Below, piece by piece: positions 1 through 8,946 of a DNA stretch of 64,000 nucleotides. The position numbers were made by a program, and so were the translations under genes. The stretch is from contig JARNMJ010000016.1 of the NCBI GenBank assembly GCA_029432795.1, forward strand, positions 1 through 64,000, written 5' to 3'. The notes under the pieces were generated by a model. That model was given only the letters and a program-made list of their open reading frames with translations. It did not search any database and was not told where the DNA came from. This stretch comes from Pontiellaceae bacterium B12219 (lineage in GTDB: Bacteria; Verrucomicrobiota; Kiritimatiellia; Kiritimatiellales; Pontiellaceae). Every line of letters begins with the position of its first letter. The first letter of the stretch is position 1.

Positions 1-1076
1 TCATTGATTTCTATTTGAAGAATTGGTCTACCCATGCAAACCATCATGCCATAACTTTTTGTAATGTAAACCGATTTGCGGCGCACTACACTAGAGGTTA
101 AATTTCTGGCTTTTTTCATGCACCAAGCTGCTAGAGGCAAGAACTTGCGGGACCAGATTCTCTTTTCTGTTTTCTGTAAAAATTCCATGCATGCAGAAAA
201 GTCATTTTTTAGTTGGTGATCCGCAGTTTCGCCGCTGACGTTCCAGAGACTGCGTACTTCTTCGTTTCCTTCAATCATCTTATAGCCGCAACTGCTAATA
301 AGGTTATGAAGTGTGGTTAATGAAAAATAGTATACATGCGCATTCTGAAGACTCTTCAGAAAATCACCGAGATAGGGGCGCAAGAGATTTTTTGTTCCGG
401 GTACTTTGATGTAGAGCACTCCATCGGGTTTCAGTAAACCTTTTATTTTATCGAGATGTTCACGTGGAGCAATAATGTGTTCCATAACATCTGAATAGAT
501 AACCAAATCGAATTCATGGTTGTCTGGAAGGTCAAAAAGGTTGGTAGTGGAAAGATCCAGTCCATAGCGTTCTTTGCCGTATTTCAGATATTCTAGACTG
601 AGGTCAATACCTTTTACATTCGCCCCACTGTCGTGCAGGTATTTTAAAATAGCCCCTGACCCGCAACCCACTTCAAGAATGCGTTTCCCTTTTATTTCTA
701 TATGTTGAGAGAGATAGTCGTAGGTAGCACGTCCTGCGCGGTAGCGTCCTTGGAAGTACGCGTCATCCGGTTGATCCGACCCTACATAGAGGCGCCTGTC
801 CCCATCATTGTAGAAATGGGTATATGACGCTTCCGTCATACGAGGAGAGGCTTGCACCAAACCACAGTCTCGACAAATTACAACAGGCATATAGAGGCCA
901 TAACGATCTTTTTCGGAAAGTGGTTCGAACTTGGATCCTCCACAGACGAGGCAATTGACATTCTCGAATACATAATCGGAAACAATATGCTCTTCGATTT
1001 TTCTTTTTTGGTCAAGCTGGATTGAGTTCAGCCTTAGGCAGGGATGGCCATCATTTGAATATCGTTTACTTAGCAC
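1..1076 (-). CDS. Class I SAM-dependent methyltransferase, C-terminus beyond window
   Basis: Translated by eye from the minus strand; open from a GTG at 1076 to the window edge (358 codons, stop not reached). A GGAG ribosome site 7 nt upstream supports the GTG. Residues about 45-80 hold two Cys pairs (NCLVCGG and VICRDCG), a likely zinc ribbon. The Rossmann motif I follows (ILEVGCGSGAILKYL), then DLVIYSDVMEHI and a post-motif LLKPDGVLYIKVPG. This layout of zinc ribbon plus methyltransferase fold is common in sugar or polysaccharide methyltransferases, so O- or C-methylation of a surface sugar is inferred from its place at the 3' end of a glycan operon. The exact substrate cannot be told. Confidence 0.85.
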   Translation of the reverse strand, partial: MLSKRYSNDGHPCLRLNSIQLDQKRKIEEHIVSDYVFENVNCLVCGGSKFEPLSEKDRYGLYMPVVICRDCGLVQASPRMTEASYTHFYNDGDRRLYVGSDQPDDAYFQGRYRAGRATYDYLSQHIEIKGKRILEVGCGSGAILKYLHDSGANVKGIDLSLEYLKYGKERYGLDLSTTNLFDLPDNHEFDLVIYSDVMEHIIAPREHLDKIKGLLKPDGVLYIKVPGTKNLLRPYLGDFLKSLQNAHVYYFSLTTLHNLISSCGYKMIEGNEEVRSLWNVSGETADHQLKNDFSACMEFLQKTEKRIWSRKFLPLAAWCMKKARNLTSSVVRRKSVYITKSYGMMVCMGRPILQIEIN

Positions 1077-1103
1077 CAATAGGCTCCTTTTTTATCAACA
1101 GCT

Positions 1104-1838
1104 TTATTTGGTCGCTTCAACGTATAATGATCGATTGGTCTCATTAGCTTCACTGGGATATGTCCCTTCAAATGAAAAATCGGGGACATTGCTTTTCTGG
1201 AAAGATGTCTTCTCTACTGAAGAGAAACCGGCATGAAGCAAGTCCTTGCGTATCGTTTCAAAATCCCAGGCGTTTTGGTGGGCAAGTGCCTGTTCTCCGA
1301 GGATCGATTGCCCAGATCGAGAAAGGAAGTCTTCCCTAAGGCATTCAAAGGGAGTGTAGTTTTTTATGCCCCATAGTTTTTCAGCCCGTTCCGTTCGCCG
1401 TTTAAAAATATCGAATTCGCTATTGCCCGCTACATACTCCCGGATACTTTTTTCCGCATCGGGAAGAATCAATCTCAATGTGCCGCCGGGAACAAGGGTG
1501 CGACAACACTCAGCGAAGACTGTTGGAGTCGTGTAGATACTCATATGCTCAAAGACATGAGATCCGTAGATACAGGATACCGAGGCTGTTTCCAGCGGGA
1601 ATGAGGTGAAATCCGCAAAATCAACGATGATATCTCCCCGGTTGGGGTCAATATCGACATTAATCCAATGATCATCCATTTTTTTCCAATTTGCTCCCGG
1701 GCCAAGGTGAATTTTGTAGGGAGAGGAAAATGCGCTTAAATCAAATAAAGGAGCGCGACGGTCCGCCTTCCAATAAATCTTGAGCTTCCCAATTCTCAAG
1801 GAACCGCATGTTAGGCGATTAGTGATTCTACTTATCAT
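1104..1838 (-). CDS. SAM-dependent methyltransferase-like protein
   Basis: 244 residues. The methyltransferase fold is recognisable: a motif I-like HLGPGANWK near residue 44, an acidic VDIDP strand, a central YGSHVFEHM, and LVPGGTLRLILPD. HLGPG replaces the usual GCGxG, as in the family of predicted methyltransferases often found in glycan clusters. The start ATG overlaps the neuB stop by one base (TGATG), indicating translational coupling. Probably modifies a surface glycan made by this operon; substrate unknown. Confidence 0.8.
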   Translation of the reverse strand: MISRITNRLTCGSLRIGKLKIYWKADRRAPLFDLSAFSSPYKIHLGPGANWKKMDDHWINVDIDPNRGDIIVDFADFTSFPLETASVSCIYGSHVFEHMSIYTTPTVFAECCRTLVPGGTLRLILPDAEKSIREYVAGNSEFDIFKRRTERAEKLWGIKNYTPFECLREDFLSRSGQSILGEQALAHQNAWDFETIRKDLLHAGFSSVEKTSFQKSNVPDFSFEGTYPSEANETNRSLYVEATK

Positions 1839-2710
1839 CAGATCTGACCCCGATATTTCAGTTTTTCGCGCTGGACCTGTTCGATTGCGAGCACTTCGGT
1901 TTGTTTGTAGATCAGCGCTTTGTGGACGTTGCGCAGGTCACGGGCGAGTTTGCGCATGCCGTCAGGTTCGAGTGAGGCGGAATGATCTGTGCCTTTCCAT
2001 GTGCGGTCGAGTGTGAAATGGCGCTCAACCCATTCCGCACCGATGGTCATGGCGGCAACGTCGGCTGCGATACCGAGGTGGTGGCCGGAAAATCCGATGG
2101 CCTTGACCTTGTTGTCGAACTTTTCTTTAAGACGGGTGATTTCCAGCAGGCAGATATCTTCGAATGCGACCGGATAGCCCGAGGTGCAACTGTAGAGTAC
2201 AAGATCTTTGGCACGACCCAATGATTGGAAAAATTCTACGATCTGATCTTCTTCTACGTGGGTGGTCATGCCGAATGACAGATGAATTTCTCCGCTATAA
2301 TTTTTGCATAGGTAGTCGAGCATTTCCCAATGAAGGTTACAGGCGGAAGGGATTTTAATCAGGCAGGGCTGAAGCTCCGTGATTTCTTTCGCAGATGTCA
2401 CATCCCATACGGAGGTGCTGTATTCGATGCCGAATTCGTCGCACCATTGTTTCAACTGGCGATGCTGGTCGAGGTCGAACTCCAGAAATTCCCTGTGTGC
2501 GCCATAGGTATCTCCATAGGCATGCATCGGATTAGGATGGGGTGCGTTGTACTGTTCCTCGGTCAGCAGTTCTTTCGAACAGCGTTTTTGAAATTTAACG
2601 ACGTCGGCTTTACAGAACATAGCGGCGGTGAGAATCATTTCCCGCGCAATCTGCATATCGCCTTTGTGGTTGCATCCAATTTCAGCAATTACTTTAGGGG
2701 GATTCATCAT
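1838..2710 (-). CDS. neuB: NeuB-type nonulosonate (sialic acid family) synthase lacking the SAF domain
   Basis: 290 residues. NeuB enzymes condense phosphoenolpyruvate with an N-acyl-mannosamine-type sugar to make nine-carbon acids. The N-terminus AEIGCNHKGD and the motifs VKFQKR, IKIPSACN, IGFSGH and ERHFTLDR..GTDHSASL are typical of the TIM barrel. The protein ends right after the barrel; the usual C-terminal antifreeze-like SAF domain of about 60 residues is absent. It starts directly after the neuA stop; ATG at 2710 or 2707 are both possible, the second better spaced from GAGG. The neighbouring NeuA-phosphatase fusion suggests the product is a 9-phosphate acid such as Kdn-9-P or Neu5Ac-9-P. 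That is inference. Confidence 0.88.
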   Translation of the reverse strand: MMNPPKVIAEIGCNHKGDMQIAREMILTAAMFCKADVVKFQKRCSKELLTEEQYNAPHPNPMHAYGDTYGAHREFLEFDLDQHRQLKQWCDEFGIEYSTSVWDVTSAKEITELQPCLIKIPSACNLHWEMLDYLCKNYSGEIHLSFGMTTHVEEDQIVEFFQSLGRAKDLVLYSCTSGYPVAFEDICLLEITRLKEKFDNKVKAIGFSGHHLGIAADVAAMTIGAEWVERHFTLDRTWKGTDHSASLEPDGMRKLARDLRNVHKALIYKQTEVLAIEQVQREKLKYRGQI

Positions 2711-3859
2711 CTACCTCTTTTCCTTGTTTAGAATCATATCGCAAAGTTCCCGGACTGCTCCATGACCTCCTTGGGTAGAAAGAACGATATCCGCTACCTG
2801 TCTGGCTGAATCATGTGCATCGGAAGGTACAATGCCTGTGCCGGCGGTCATCAGACATTCGATATCATTTTCATCGTTGCCAACATATATTATGTTGTTG
2901 AGATTCAGTTGATGTTGTTTGCACCAGTCTTGCAAACGGCTTATTTTTCTGTCACCAAGCTGATGAAAACATTCGAGCTTAAGTTTGGTGCAACGGGCCT
3001 GAACCACCGGATTTTCTTCTGTCGACATAACGGCCATCCGGATTCCAGCATCACGCAGTCGGGCAATGCCCCATCCATCGCCCCGATCACAGCGCACGCT
3101 CTCTTCCCCCATCTCAGTAACATAAACAGCATTGTCCGTCATTACGCCGTCAAAATCAAAAACAACAGCCTCTACAGGTTCTGGGAGTTCCGTCGGTTGT
3201 GTCCAGAGCTCGGCAAGGGCCTCTGCAACGTGGAGATCCTCATGCGAGTCAATTTCCCATGTGCGGGTCAAAGGCATTTCAGATATTACGGTTTTGCCGA
3301 AGAAACGATGACGGGATTGGAGGAATCCCTCTGTCTTCATCACGTAAACCGCTCCGTTTTCGGCGTATTCTTTTTCAAGATCCTGCCGGCGCTTCCGTTC
3401 CGCTCCGTCGTGGTTTACACCGGTTGCCGCATCCGGGTTTTTCCATAGAAAACGATGCGATTCGGTGGCGGTAAAGGCACTGTCGGCATTGGTGTCGATA
3501 AGTTTTTTTATACAGCGATCTATGTCGTCACTTTGTGTCAACGGGGATGTACACTGTAGAAAGACAGTCAATTCAGGTTGAGAGTCGAGGGACTTCAACG
3601 TGTGAATAAGCGCATCTTCTGAGGAGGCAATATCCGAACTGATATCATCGGGGCGCATTACCACGATTGCCCCGGCGGACCGGGCAATTTCTGCAATTTC
3701 TGCATTGTCTGTGGATACGATGACCCGATCAACGTGTTCTGCCCGAAGGGCAGCATCAATATTCCAGCAAATAAGAGGCTTTCCTCTGAAGGGATAGATA
3801 TTTTTTCGAGGAATTCCTTTAGATCCGCCGCGCGCTGGGATTATTGCAACGGTATTCAC
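2711..3859 (-). CDS. neuA: Fused CMP-nonulosonate cytidylyltransferase and KdsC-like HAD phosphatase
   Basis: 382 residues in two domains. Residues 1-215 are a NeuA cytidylyltransferase: IIPARGGSKGIPRKN for CTP binding, then IVSTDN and QCTSPL. Residues 220-382 are a KdsC-type HAD phosphatase with the nucleophile motif VVFDFDGVMTDN, RGDGWGIARLRDAGI, and GNDENDIECL. The pair would remove a 9-phosphate from the NeuB product and activate the acid as a CMP sugar. Separate versions of these enzymes act in succession in known Kdn and Neu5Ac pathways. Its start overlaps the upstream glycosyltransferase stop by 4 nt. The fusion is seen directly; the order of reactions is inferred. Confidence 0.9.
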   Translation of the reverse strand: MNTVAIIPARGGSKGIPRKNIYPFRGKPLICWNIDAALRAEHVDRVIVSTDNAEIAEIARSAGAIVVMRPDDISSDIASSEDALIHTLKSLDSQPELTVFLQCTSPLTQSDDIDRCIKKLIDTNADSAFTATESHRFLWKNPDAATGVNHDGAERKRRQDLEKEYAENGAVYVMKTEGFLQSRHRFFGKTVISEMPLTRTWEIDSHEDLHVAEALAELWTQPTELPEPVEAVVFDFDGVMTDNAVYVTEMGEESVRCDRGDGWGIARLRDAGIRMAVMSTEENPVVQARCTKLKLECFHQLGDRKISRLQDWCKQHQLNLNNIIYVGNDENDIECLMTAGTGIVPSDAHDSARQVADIVLSTQGGHGAVRELCDMILNKEKR

Positions 3860-4866
3860 GATGCTGCTCCATCAAGGTTGGTTTGTTTGATTAGGTAGAG
3901 GGGACGTTCCTTAATTTCGTCGAAGACGCGGCGCAGGTATTGGCCGAGAATGCCCATACAGAACATTTGCAGTCCGGAGACAAAAAAGATGGCCAGAGTC
4001 AGATAGGTAGTTCCGGCATGGGCAGGGGAAGTCTGTATAAAATTCCAGACGATGAACAGATAGATGCCTATACCGATAGAGAGGGTGCAGAGCAACCCGC
4101 CTAGATAAAAAATAAACCGCAACGGGGTTCCGCTGAAGGAGGTGATGGCGTTGAGGGCCAGACCAATGGATTTAATAAGCGGATATTTGGTGACTCCGGC
4201 GAGCCGGGCGTCCCGGACGTATTCCACGGTGGTCTGATTGAATCCAATCCAGGAAGCGAGCCCGCGCATATAACGATGTTGCTCCGGCATAGAGTTGAGG
4301 GCATCAAGCGCTTTTCGGCTGAGAAGGCGGAAGTCGCCGGCATCGACCGTCATTTGGACCTCGGTCATTTTACTCATGACGCGGTAAAAAACATGTGCGA
4401 GGAACTTTTTGAGTCCCGTTTCGCCTTTGCGCTCAGAGCGAACGGCATGGACGACATCGTAACCCTCTTTCCATTTCACGATCATGTCGGCAATGGTTTC
4501 CGGGGGATCCTGCAGGTCGGCATCGATAATGACTGCGGCGTCACCGGTGCATAAGTTCATGCCGGCGGTGATAGCGCGCTGGTGGCCGAAATTGCGGGAA
4601 AGCTGGATGTATTTAACTCGGGGATCTGTTGCTGCGGCCTGCAGAACCCATGGCAGGCTGCCATCGTTGCTGCCGTCGTCGATGAATACAAATTCCAGAT
4701 CTTCTTCCAGTGATTGGAAAACCTTGGCGCAGCGTTCATAGAGCACCGGCAGGTTTTCCTGCTCGTTGAGAAAGGGGACGATAACGGAAACCCTCTTATT
4801 TTCTGAGTCTGTATTCATAGGCTCCATAATGGAGTTTAGTAACGCAGCTTGCAATCTCTGCATCAT
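3856..4866 (-). CDS. Family 2 glycosyltransferase, GtrB/DPM1 type with two C-terminal membrane helices
   Basis: 336 residues. The GT-A domain begins VSVIVPFLNEQENLPVLYE and includes FIDDGSNDGS, SRNFGHQ and IDADLQDPPE, the hallmark of polyprenyl-phosphate sugar transferases. Two hydrophobic stretches follow at about residues 245-275 and 285-310. It probably loads a sugar on undecaprenyl phosphate for later transfer outside the inner membrane. ATG 4866 overlaps the upstream stop (ATGA); a methionine 16 residues in (MNTDSENK) with a nearby GGAG is an alternative start, and the first 16 residues look unlike the family. Confidence 0.87.
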   Translation of the reverse strand: MMQRLQAALLNSIMEPMNTDSENKRVSVIVPFLNEQENLPVLYERCAKVFQSLEEDLEFVFIDDGSNDGSLPWVLQAAATDPRVKYIQLSRNFGHQRAITAGMNLCTGDAAVIIDADLQDPPETIADMIVKWKEGYDVVHAVRSERKGETGLKKFLAHVFYRVMSKMTEVQMTVDAGDFRLLSRKALDALNSMPEQHRYMRGLASWIGFNQTTVEYVRDARLAGVTKYPLIKSIGLALNAITSFSGTPLRFIFYLGGLLCTLSIGIGIYLFIVWNFIQTSPAHAGTTYLTLAIFFVSGLQMFCMGILGQYLRRVFDEIKERPLYLIKQTNLDGAAS

Positions 4867-5693
4867 TTGTTTTTAAGCTTCATCCATCCGTAAAATCCGC
4901 CTCGGGCAATTTCAAGAATTATACTTTTTATCGTTCCGATACAGACATCGGCTGGCTGAATGGTTTCGGGATTGAGTTTTTCCAGACGCTGGAAAAATGC
5001 GCGCATGGATTTTGACTGACTGCCGAACAGTTTAACCGAAGCGGAGTCGGGCCAAACTCTGAAGGAGCTGAGAATTTCATCAATGTAATATTTTTTACCT
5101 TTGGCTAAAAGGCGTGACCAGTAATCAATATCGATTGAATACATATCTTCATTCGAAAACGGTCCGATTTGTTCTTTTGTTTTGCGGCGGAACATCACGG
5201 AGGCGGGCTCACCGATCGGATTTGTGCCAGACCGGACAATCTCCCGCAGACTTGAATTGGAATCTTTAATGCCGGAGGATTCCTTTAATCTTCGCAGAGT
5301 CAGAACTCTTCCGTTCGGGTCAATAATTTTCCGTGCGTTGTGGACCAATACCACTTCAGGAAACTCATCCAGAATTTGAACCTGTTTCTCCAGACAGGTC
5401 GTTTCCAGCGTATCGTCATGAGGAAGCAGTTTGCAGTAGGTGCCGGTCATGAATTCAAGGCATGCATTCCAGTTCCCGAAAAAGCCCTGGCGTTTAATAT
5501 TTTTGATTACCCGTATGCGAGGATCATCATACGATTTTGCAATGTGATAGGAGTGATCGGTTGACTGGTCATCAATTATGATCAGTTCAAAATCACTGAA
5601 AGTTTGAGCGAGCACGGAATCAATCGTTTCCCGTATATGTGACTCACAATTATAGAGCGGAATTGTGATGCTGACTTTCGGAATGTTTTTCAT
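4863..5693 (-). CDS. Family 2 glycosyltransferase (soluble GT-A)
   Basis: 276 residues from ATG 5693, which overlaps the recO stop by 4 nt. The open frame continues upstream but only as recO in another frame. The N-terminus KVSITIPLYNCESHIRETI, then LIIIDDQSTD and KLLPHDDTL (a DxD-like DD) define the fold. No membrane helix is evident. A FQRLE motif near the C-terminal third is encoded by one of the 15-bp palindromes described below. The acceptor and donor sugars cannot be told. Position between recO and the nonulosonate genes places it in the same operon. Confidence 0.85.
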   Translation of the reverse strand: MKNIPKVSITIPLYNCESHIRETIDSVLAQTFSDFELIIIDDQSTDHSYHIAKSYDDPRIRVIKNIKRQGFFGNWNACLEFMTGTYCKLLPHDDTLETTCLEKQVQILDEFPEVVLVHNARKIIDPNGRVLTLRRLKESSGIKDSNSSLREIVRSGTNPIGEPASVMFRRKTKEQIGPFSNEDMYSIDIDYWSRLLAKGKKYYIDEILSSFRVWPDSASVKLFGSQSKSMRAFFQRLEKLNPETIQPADVCIGTIKSIILEIARGGFYGWMKLKNK

Positions 5694-6433
5694 GCTGCGT
5701 GGAGGGCCGCGGTGCGGTGGTGGGGATTGAGGTTGAAGTGGGTGTGCATGAAGGTGCTGAGAATGGCGTTTATTTCGGTACGTTGTTTTGCGGTCAGCGC
5801 GGTGTTGATGACGGGCGCAGGAGTTGAGCTCTGCTGCCAGGCGCGCAGGATGGCGAGTACATCGGGCGGACTTCCAAGGGCTGGAAGCTTCCGGGCTTTG
5901 GAACAGGATCCGCAGACGACGCCGCCTTGCGACGCGCAGAACCGGAGGTCGTGTCTGGTTGAGCACAGCACGCAGTTTCCAAGGTTTGGAGCGTGTCCGT
6001 GCGCCTCGGAAAAATGGAGTTCTGCCCAGGGAATAAACTGGGGAGCCTGTCCATGGTTTTCCGCGAGGTCCAGCAGTTCTTCGTAGAGGGAGAACAGCTC
6101 GGGATGCGGTGCGTCTTCGGGAGTGGTTTTGCTGAAGAGCGCGGTGATGTAGGAGGCGGACTGCATGGCTCGCCAGTTAGTGCGGAATGCGTTTCGGGAT
6201 TGGAGCATCGAGCACTCTTTGGCGGTAAACAGGGTTTTGTTCGGTGTGGCGAAAAAGAGCAGCTCGGTGGTACTGAAGAGTTCGTATTCGCCGAGGAAAC
6301 GGTTTTTGGGGCGGGTTGCGCCTTTAATGATGGTGGAAATTTTTCCGTTTTGCCGCGTGAGCCAATGCACAATATGGGAGGTGCTGGAGTAGGGGAAGAT
6401 GGCAATCGGGATGGCTGTGGCTTTTATTATCAC
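5690..6433 (-). CDS. recO: DNA repair protein RecO
   Basis: 247 residues, the normal length. The N-terminal OB fold begins IIKATAIPI and includes GKISTIIKGATRPKNRF. A zinc-binding region follows with CVLCSTR and CGSC. RecO works with RecR to load RecA on SSB-coated single strands. It lies 10 bp after mgtE and overlaps the next glycosyltransferase, so a housekeeping gene heads a glycan operon. Two of the TTCC...GGAA palindromes fall here in other reading frames (exact at 5872, near at 5977). Confidence 0.88.
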   Translation of the reverse strand: MIIKATAIPIAIFPYSSTSHIVHWLTRQNGKISTIIKGATRPKNRFLGEYELFSTTELLFFATPNKTLFTAKECSMLQSRNAFRTNWRAMQSASYITALFSKTTPEDAPHPELFSLYEELLDLAENHGQAPQFIPWAELHFSEAHGHAPNLGNCVLCSTRHDLRFCASQGGVVCGSCSKARKLPALGSPPDVLAILRAWQQSSTPAPVINTALTAKQRTEINAILSTFMHTHFNLNPHHRTAALHAA

Positions 6434-6443
6434 GAATGGAATC

Positions 6444-7829
6444 CTAGGCCAGGTGAGTGACGCCGATCATGAGCAGCGTGACGGCATAATAAATCAACAG
6501 AGCGAAAATGTCGTTCGATGCAGAAACAAAGGGGCCGGAGGCAACGGCGGGGTCGATTTTGGCCCGGTTGAGCAGAACCGGAACGAGTGCGCCGAAGACG
6601 GCTGCAAACGACATGGCGCTGAACAGCGCAATGCCAACGGTGAGCGCTAGATAGGCCGGGGCCACTGCAGATGTGGTTTCGCGCGAAATCACGAAGGCGG
6701 CCCAGAGTCCGATTGTGGTGCCGCAGATCAAGCCCATGGTGGCGCCGGAAATGATTTCGTTGGTGAGAATTTTAAGTAGCTTGCGGCTTTGGCTGCTGCC
6801 CACGGCGATACCGCGGATAATTAAGGTGGAGGATTGAATGCCGGTGTTTCCGCCCATGGCCATGATGATGGGGACAAAAAAACTGAGTGCAACAATTTCA
6901 GCCATGCTTAGGTGAATCATAAACTGTTTCAGTATCAGACTGCTGATGAAGCCGGTTCCGAGGGTGATCAGCAACCAGGGCAGACGGGCCTTACAGGCGG
7001 TGAACGGCGAGGAATATTCCAGTTCTGAATCGTGGGAACCGGCCAGCTTGAAGATATCTTCGGTGGCTTCCTCTTCGATAACGTCCATGATGTCGTCGAC
7101 GGTAATGCGACCGACGAGTTTATCCTGCCAATCGAGAACGGGTAATGAGCTGAGGTCGTATTTGGAGGCAAGCCGGGCCACTTCTTCCTGGTCGGTGTCG
7201 GTGTGAACGGTGATGATCTCTTTTTCGACCAGCTCATTGAGAGGTGTCTTCAGATTGTTTTTCTTGAGCAGTTCCCATAGTTGAACCCAGCCGGTCAGGC
7301 GGCCTTCGGGGTCGGTGACATAGACATAATAGAAGGGCTCTTCGAGTTCGAGTGAGCCGATGTATTCAATGGCGAGGCCCGCCGTCATATCGGCCGGGAC
7401 AGCAACGAAGTCGGTGGTCATGATGCCGCCGGCGGTATCTTCGCCGTATTGCATCAGTTCGCGGACTTCGTCGGAATCCACATCTTCCATCAGCTCGAGA
7501 ATGTCGGCACTACGCTCATTTTCCATTTCGCCGAGCACGTCCGCCGCGTCATCCGGAGCCATCTCTTCAATGATTTCGGAAATCTCTTCATCGGAGAGTT
7601 CTTCCAGAATGTCAGCTTCAGCCTGATCGTCGAGCTCGGCCAGCACGTCCGGCTTAATATCGTTCGGAAGCAGCTCAAACAGCTTGTTCTGAGCGGGGGT
7701 GGCCGTGTTGTTGATAACTTCCGCAATGTCGGCAGGGTGCAGTTCCTCAAAAAACTTTGGAATCTGCTCCCATAGTTCGCCTTTAATGCAGAAATTAATC
7801 CGCTCTTTGATTCGGTTGATGTCCGACAT
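6444..7829 (-). CDS. mgtE: Magnesium transporter MgtE
   Basis: 461 residues from ATG 7829 (MSDINRIKERI). The frame is open 66 nt further upstream, but that segment is unlike MgtE. Order: acidic superhelical N domain (about 20-120, with repeated AEVI, ADIL and AADVLGEM helices), two CBS domains (about 130-255), and five membrane helices (about 280-461) including the pore-lining PIIMAMGGNTGIQ and the C-terminal YYAVTLLMIG. In known MgtE, magnesium bound by the N and CBS domains gates the pore. No M-box or other leader RNA is seen upstream. Confidence 0.93.
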   Translation of the reverse strand: MSDINRIKERINFCIKGELWEQIPKFFEELHPADIAEVINNTATPAQNKLFELLPNDIKPDVLAELDDQAEADILEELSDEEISEIIEEMAPDDAADVLGEMENERSADILELMEDVDSDEVRELMQYGEDTAGGIMTTDFVAVPADMTAGLAIEYIGSLELEEPFYYVYVTDPEGRLTGWVQLWELLKKNNLKTPLNELVEKEIITVHTDTDQEEVARLASKYDLSSLPVLDWQDKLVGRITVDDIMDVIEEEATEDIFKLAGSHDSELEYSSPFTACKARLPWLLITLGTGFISSLILKQFMIHLSMAEIVALSFFVPIIMAMGGNTGIQSSTLIIRGIAVGSSQSRKLLKILTNEIISGATMGLICGTTIGLWAAFVISRETTSAVAPAYLALTVGIALFSAMSFAAVFGALVPVLLNRAKIDPAVASGPFVSASNDIFALLIYYAVTLLMIGVTHLA

Positions 7830-7900
7830 GGTTTTCCGGCCTGCGTTAATATTAATATTGAAACGAACAATAGGGCTTGGGGTTAGGCAGTCCAAGCCTT

Positions 7901-8854
7901 TTAATATTCAGGATAATGGGCGGGATAGGTTGTGTTTGTTTTGCGCCGCCAGTGTTTGTAGGACCAGAGCCAGAATTCCGGGGTTTTCATGATCTGTTCT
8001 GAAATAATGTCCTGAATCTGGCGCGTCAGATCCAGCACGATTGCATCCATATCCGCCTCTTTATCAAAAGGGGGCGGGGTGATGCTGTTGCTGATTTGAA
8101 TGGTATAGCGTCCATCCGGCAGCGGCAGACAAAATCCGAACATAATCTCTGTGCCGGTCCGATAGGCCAGCGCGGCAGGGGCGGGAGAAACCGGCATCGG
8201 CAGTCCGAGAAAGTCTACAAGAATACCGCCATCTGCTTCATGGGTGTTCTGATCCAGCACAAAAGCCGTTTTTCCATTTTTCCGGAGTCTGGAAATCAGA
8301 GATTTCAGCGCCCCCTTTTGCGGGATGATGGTTTGTCCCGTCTTTTCCCGAAGCTCAATGAGAACCCGGTTTACTGTTTTATTCTTCACGGTGGCCGCAA
8401 TACTTGCCATATCGGCCCCTTTCAGGGCGGCTGCCTGACCAATAATTTCCCAGTTTCCAAAGTGGGCGGTAATGCAGATGACAGCCCGATCTTTAAAGAA
8501 GTCCTCCTTAAACGCGGTGTCTTCGAACGAAACGTAATCCGAGATCCGCTGAGCTGAGTTTTTTGAAAACCAGAACAGATCGAGCATGGTCTGAGCAAAG
8601 GTTGAAAACGAGGTTGCGAGAATTTGACGCTTTTCCTGCTCCGTTTTCCGATCGCCGAATACGGCGTCGAGATTTTTACGGCCCACCTTGCATTCGCGCA
8701 ACGGAAAGCATACCGCCATATTGCCCAGCGTTTTGGACAATCTCATCACGGCCCGGCGCGGCAGGGAGGGAATCATCCATTTTAATAGTATATATCCACC
8801 GGCTTCAAGCGGCCGGCGAAGGGCTCGCCTGATTTTTTTCCTGTGGTCGTGCAT
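7901..8854 (-). CDS. LpxL/HtrB-family lysophospholipid or lipid A acyltransferase
   Basis: 317 residues. The catalytic motif HFGNWE near residue 130 and a later DQNTHEADGG are characteristic of HtrB/MsbB-type enzymes, which add a secondary acyl chain to the lipid A precursor at the cytosolic face of the inner membrane. A hydrophobic N-terminal stretch (GGYILLKWMIP) probably anchors it. It supports a Gram-negative envelope. It runs on the same strand as mgtE with a 71-bp gap. Related proteins acylate other lipids, so the substrate is inferred. Confidence 0.85.
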   Translation of the reverse strand: MHDHRKKIRRALRRPLEAGGYILLKWMIPSLPRRAVMRLSKTLGNMAVCFPLRECKVGRKNLDAVFGDRKTEQEKRQILATSFSTFAQTMLDLFWFSKNSAQRISDYVSFEDTAFKEDFFKDRAVICITAHFGNWEIIGQAAALKGADMASIAATVKNKTVNRVLIELREKTGQTIIPQKGALKSLISRLRKNGKTAFVLDQNTHEADGGILVDFLGLPMPVSPAPAALAYRTGTEIMFGFCLPLPDGRYTIQISNSITPPPFDKEADMDAIVLDLTRQIQDIISEQIMKTPEFWLWSYKHWRRKTNTTYPAHYPEY

Positions 8855-8946
8855 AGATTAATCCAAAAAATGAACGGAAACTTTATCGACAACTTCTTTG
8901 AAGACCAATAATTTTTTGACCCGTGAATTTAACCAGGAGATTAGGT

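Noticed and set aside
5694-5966. N-terminal extension of the glycosyltransferase at 4863-5693
   Set aside because: This 90-residue stretch is the recO coding region in another frame; the family N-terminus starts at MKNIPKVSITIPLYN.
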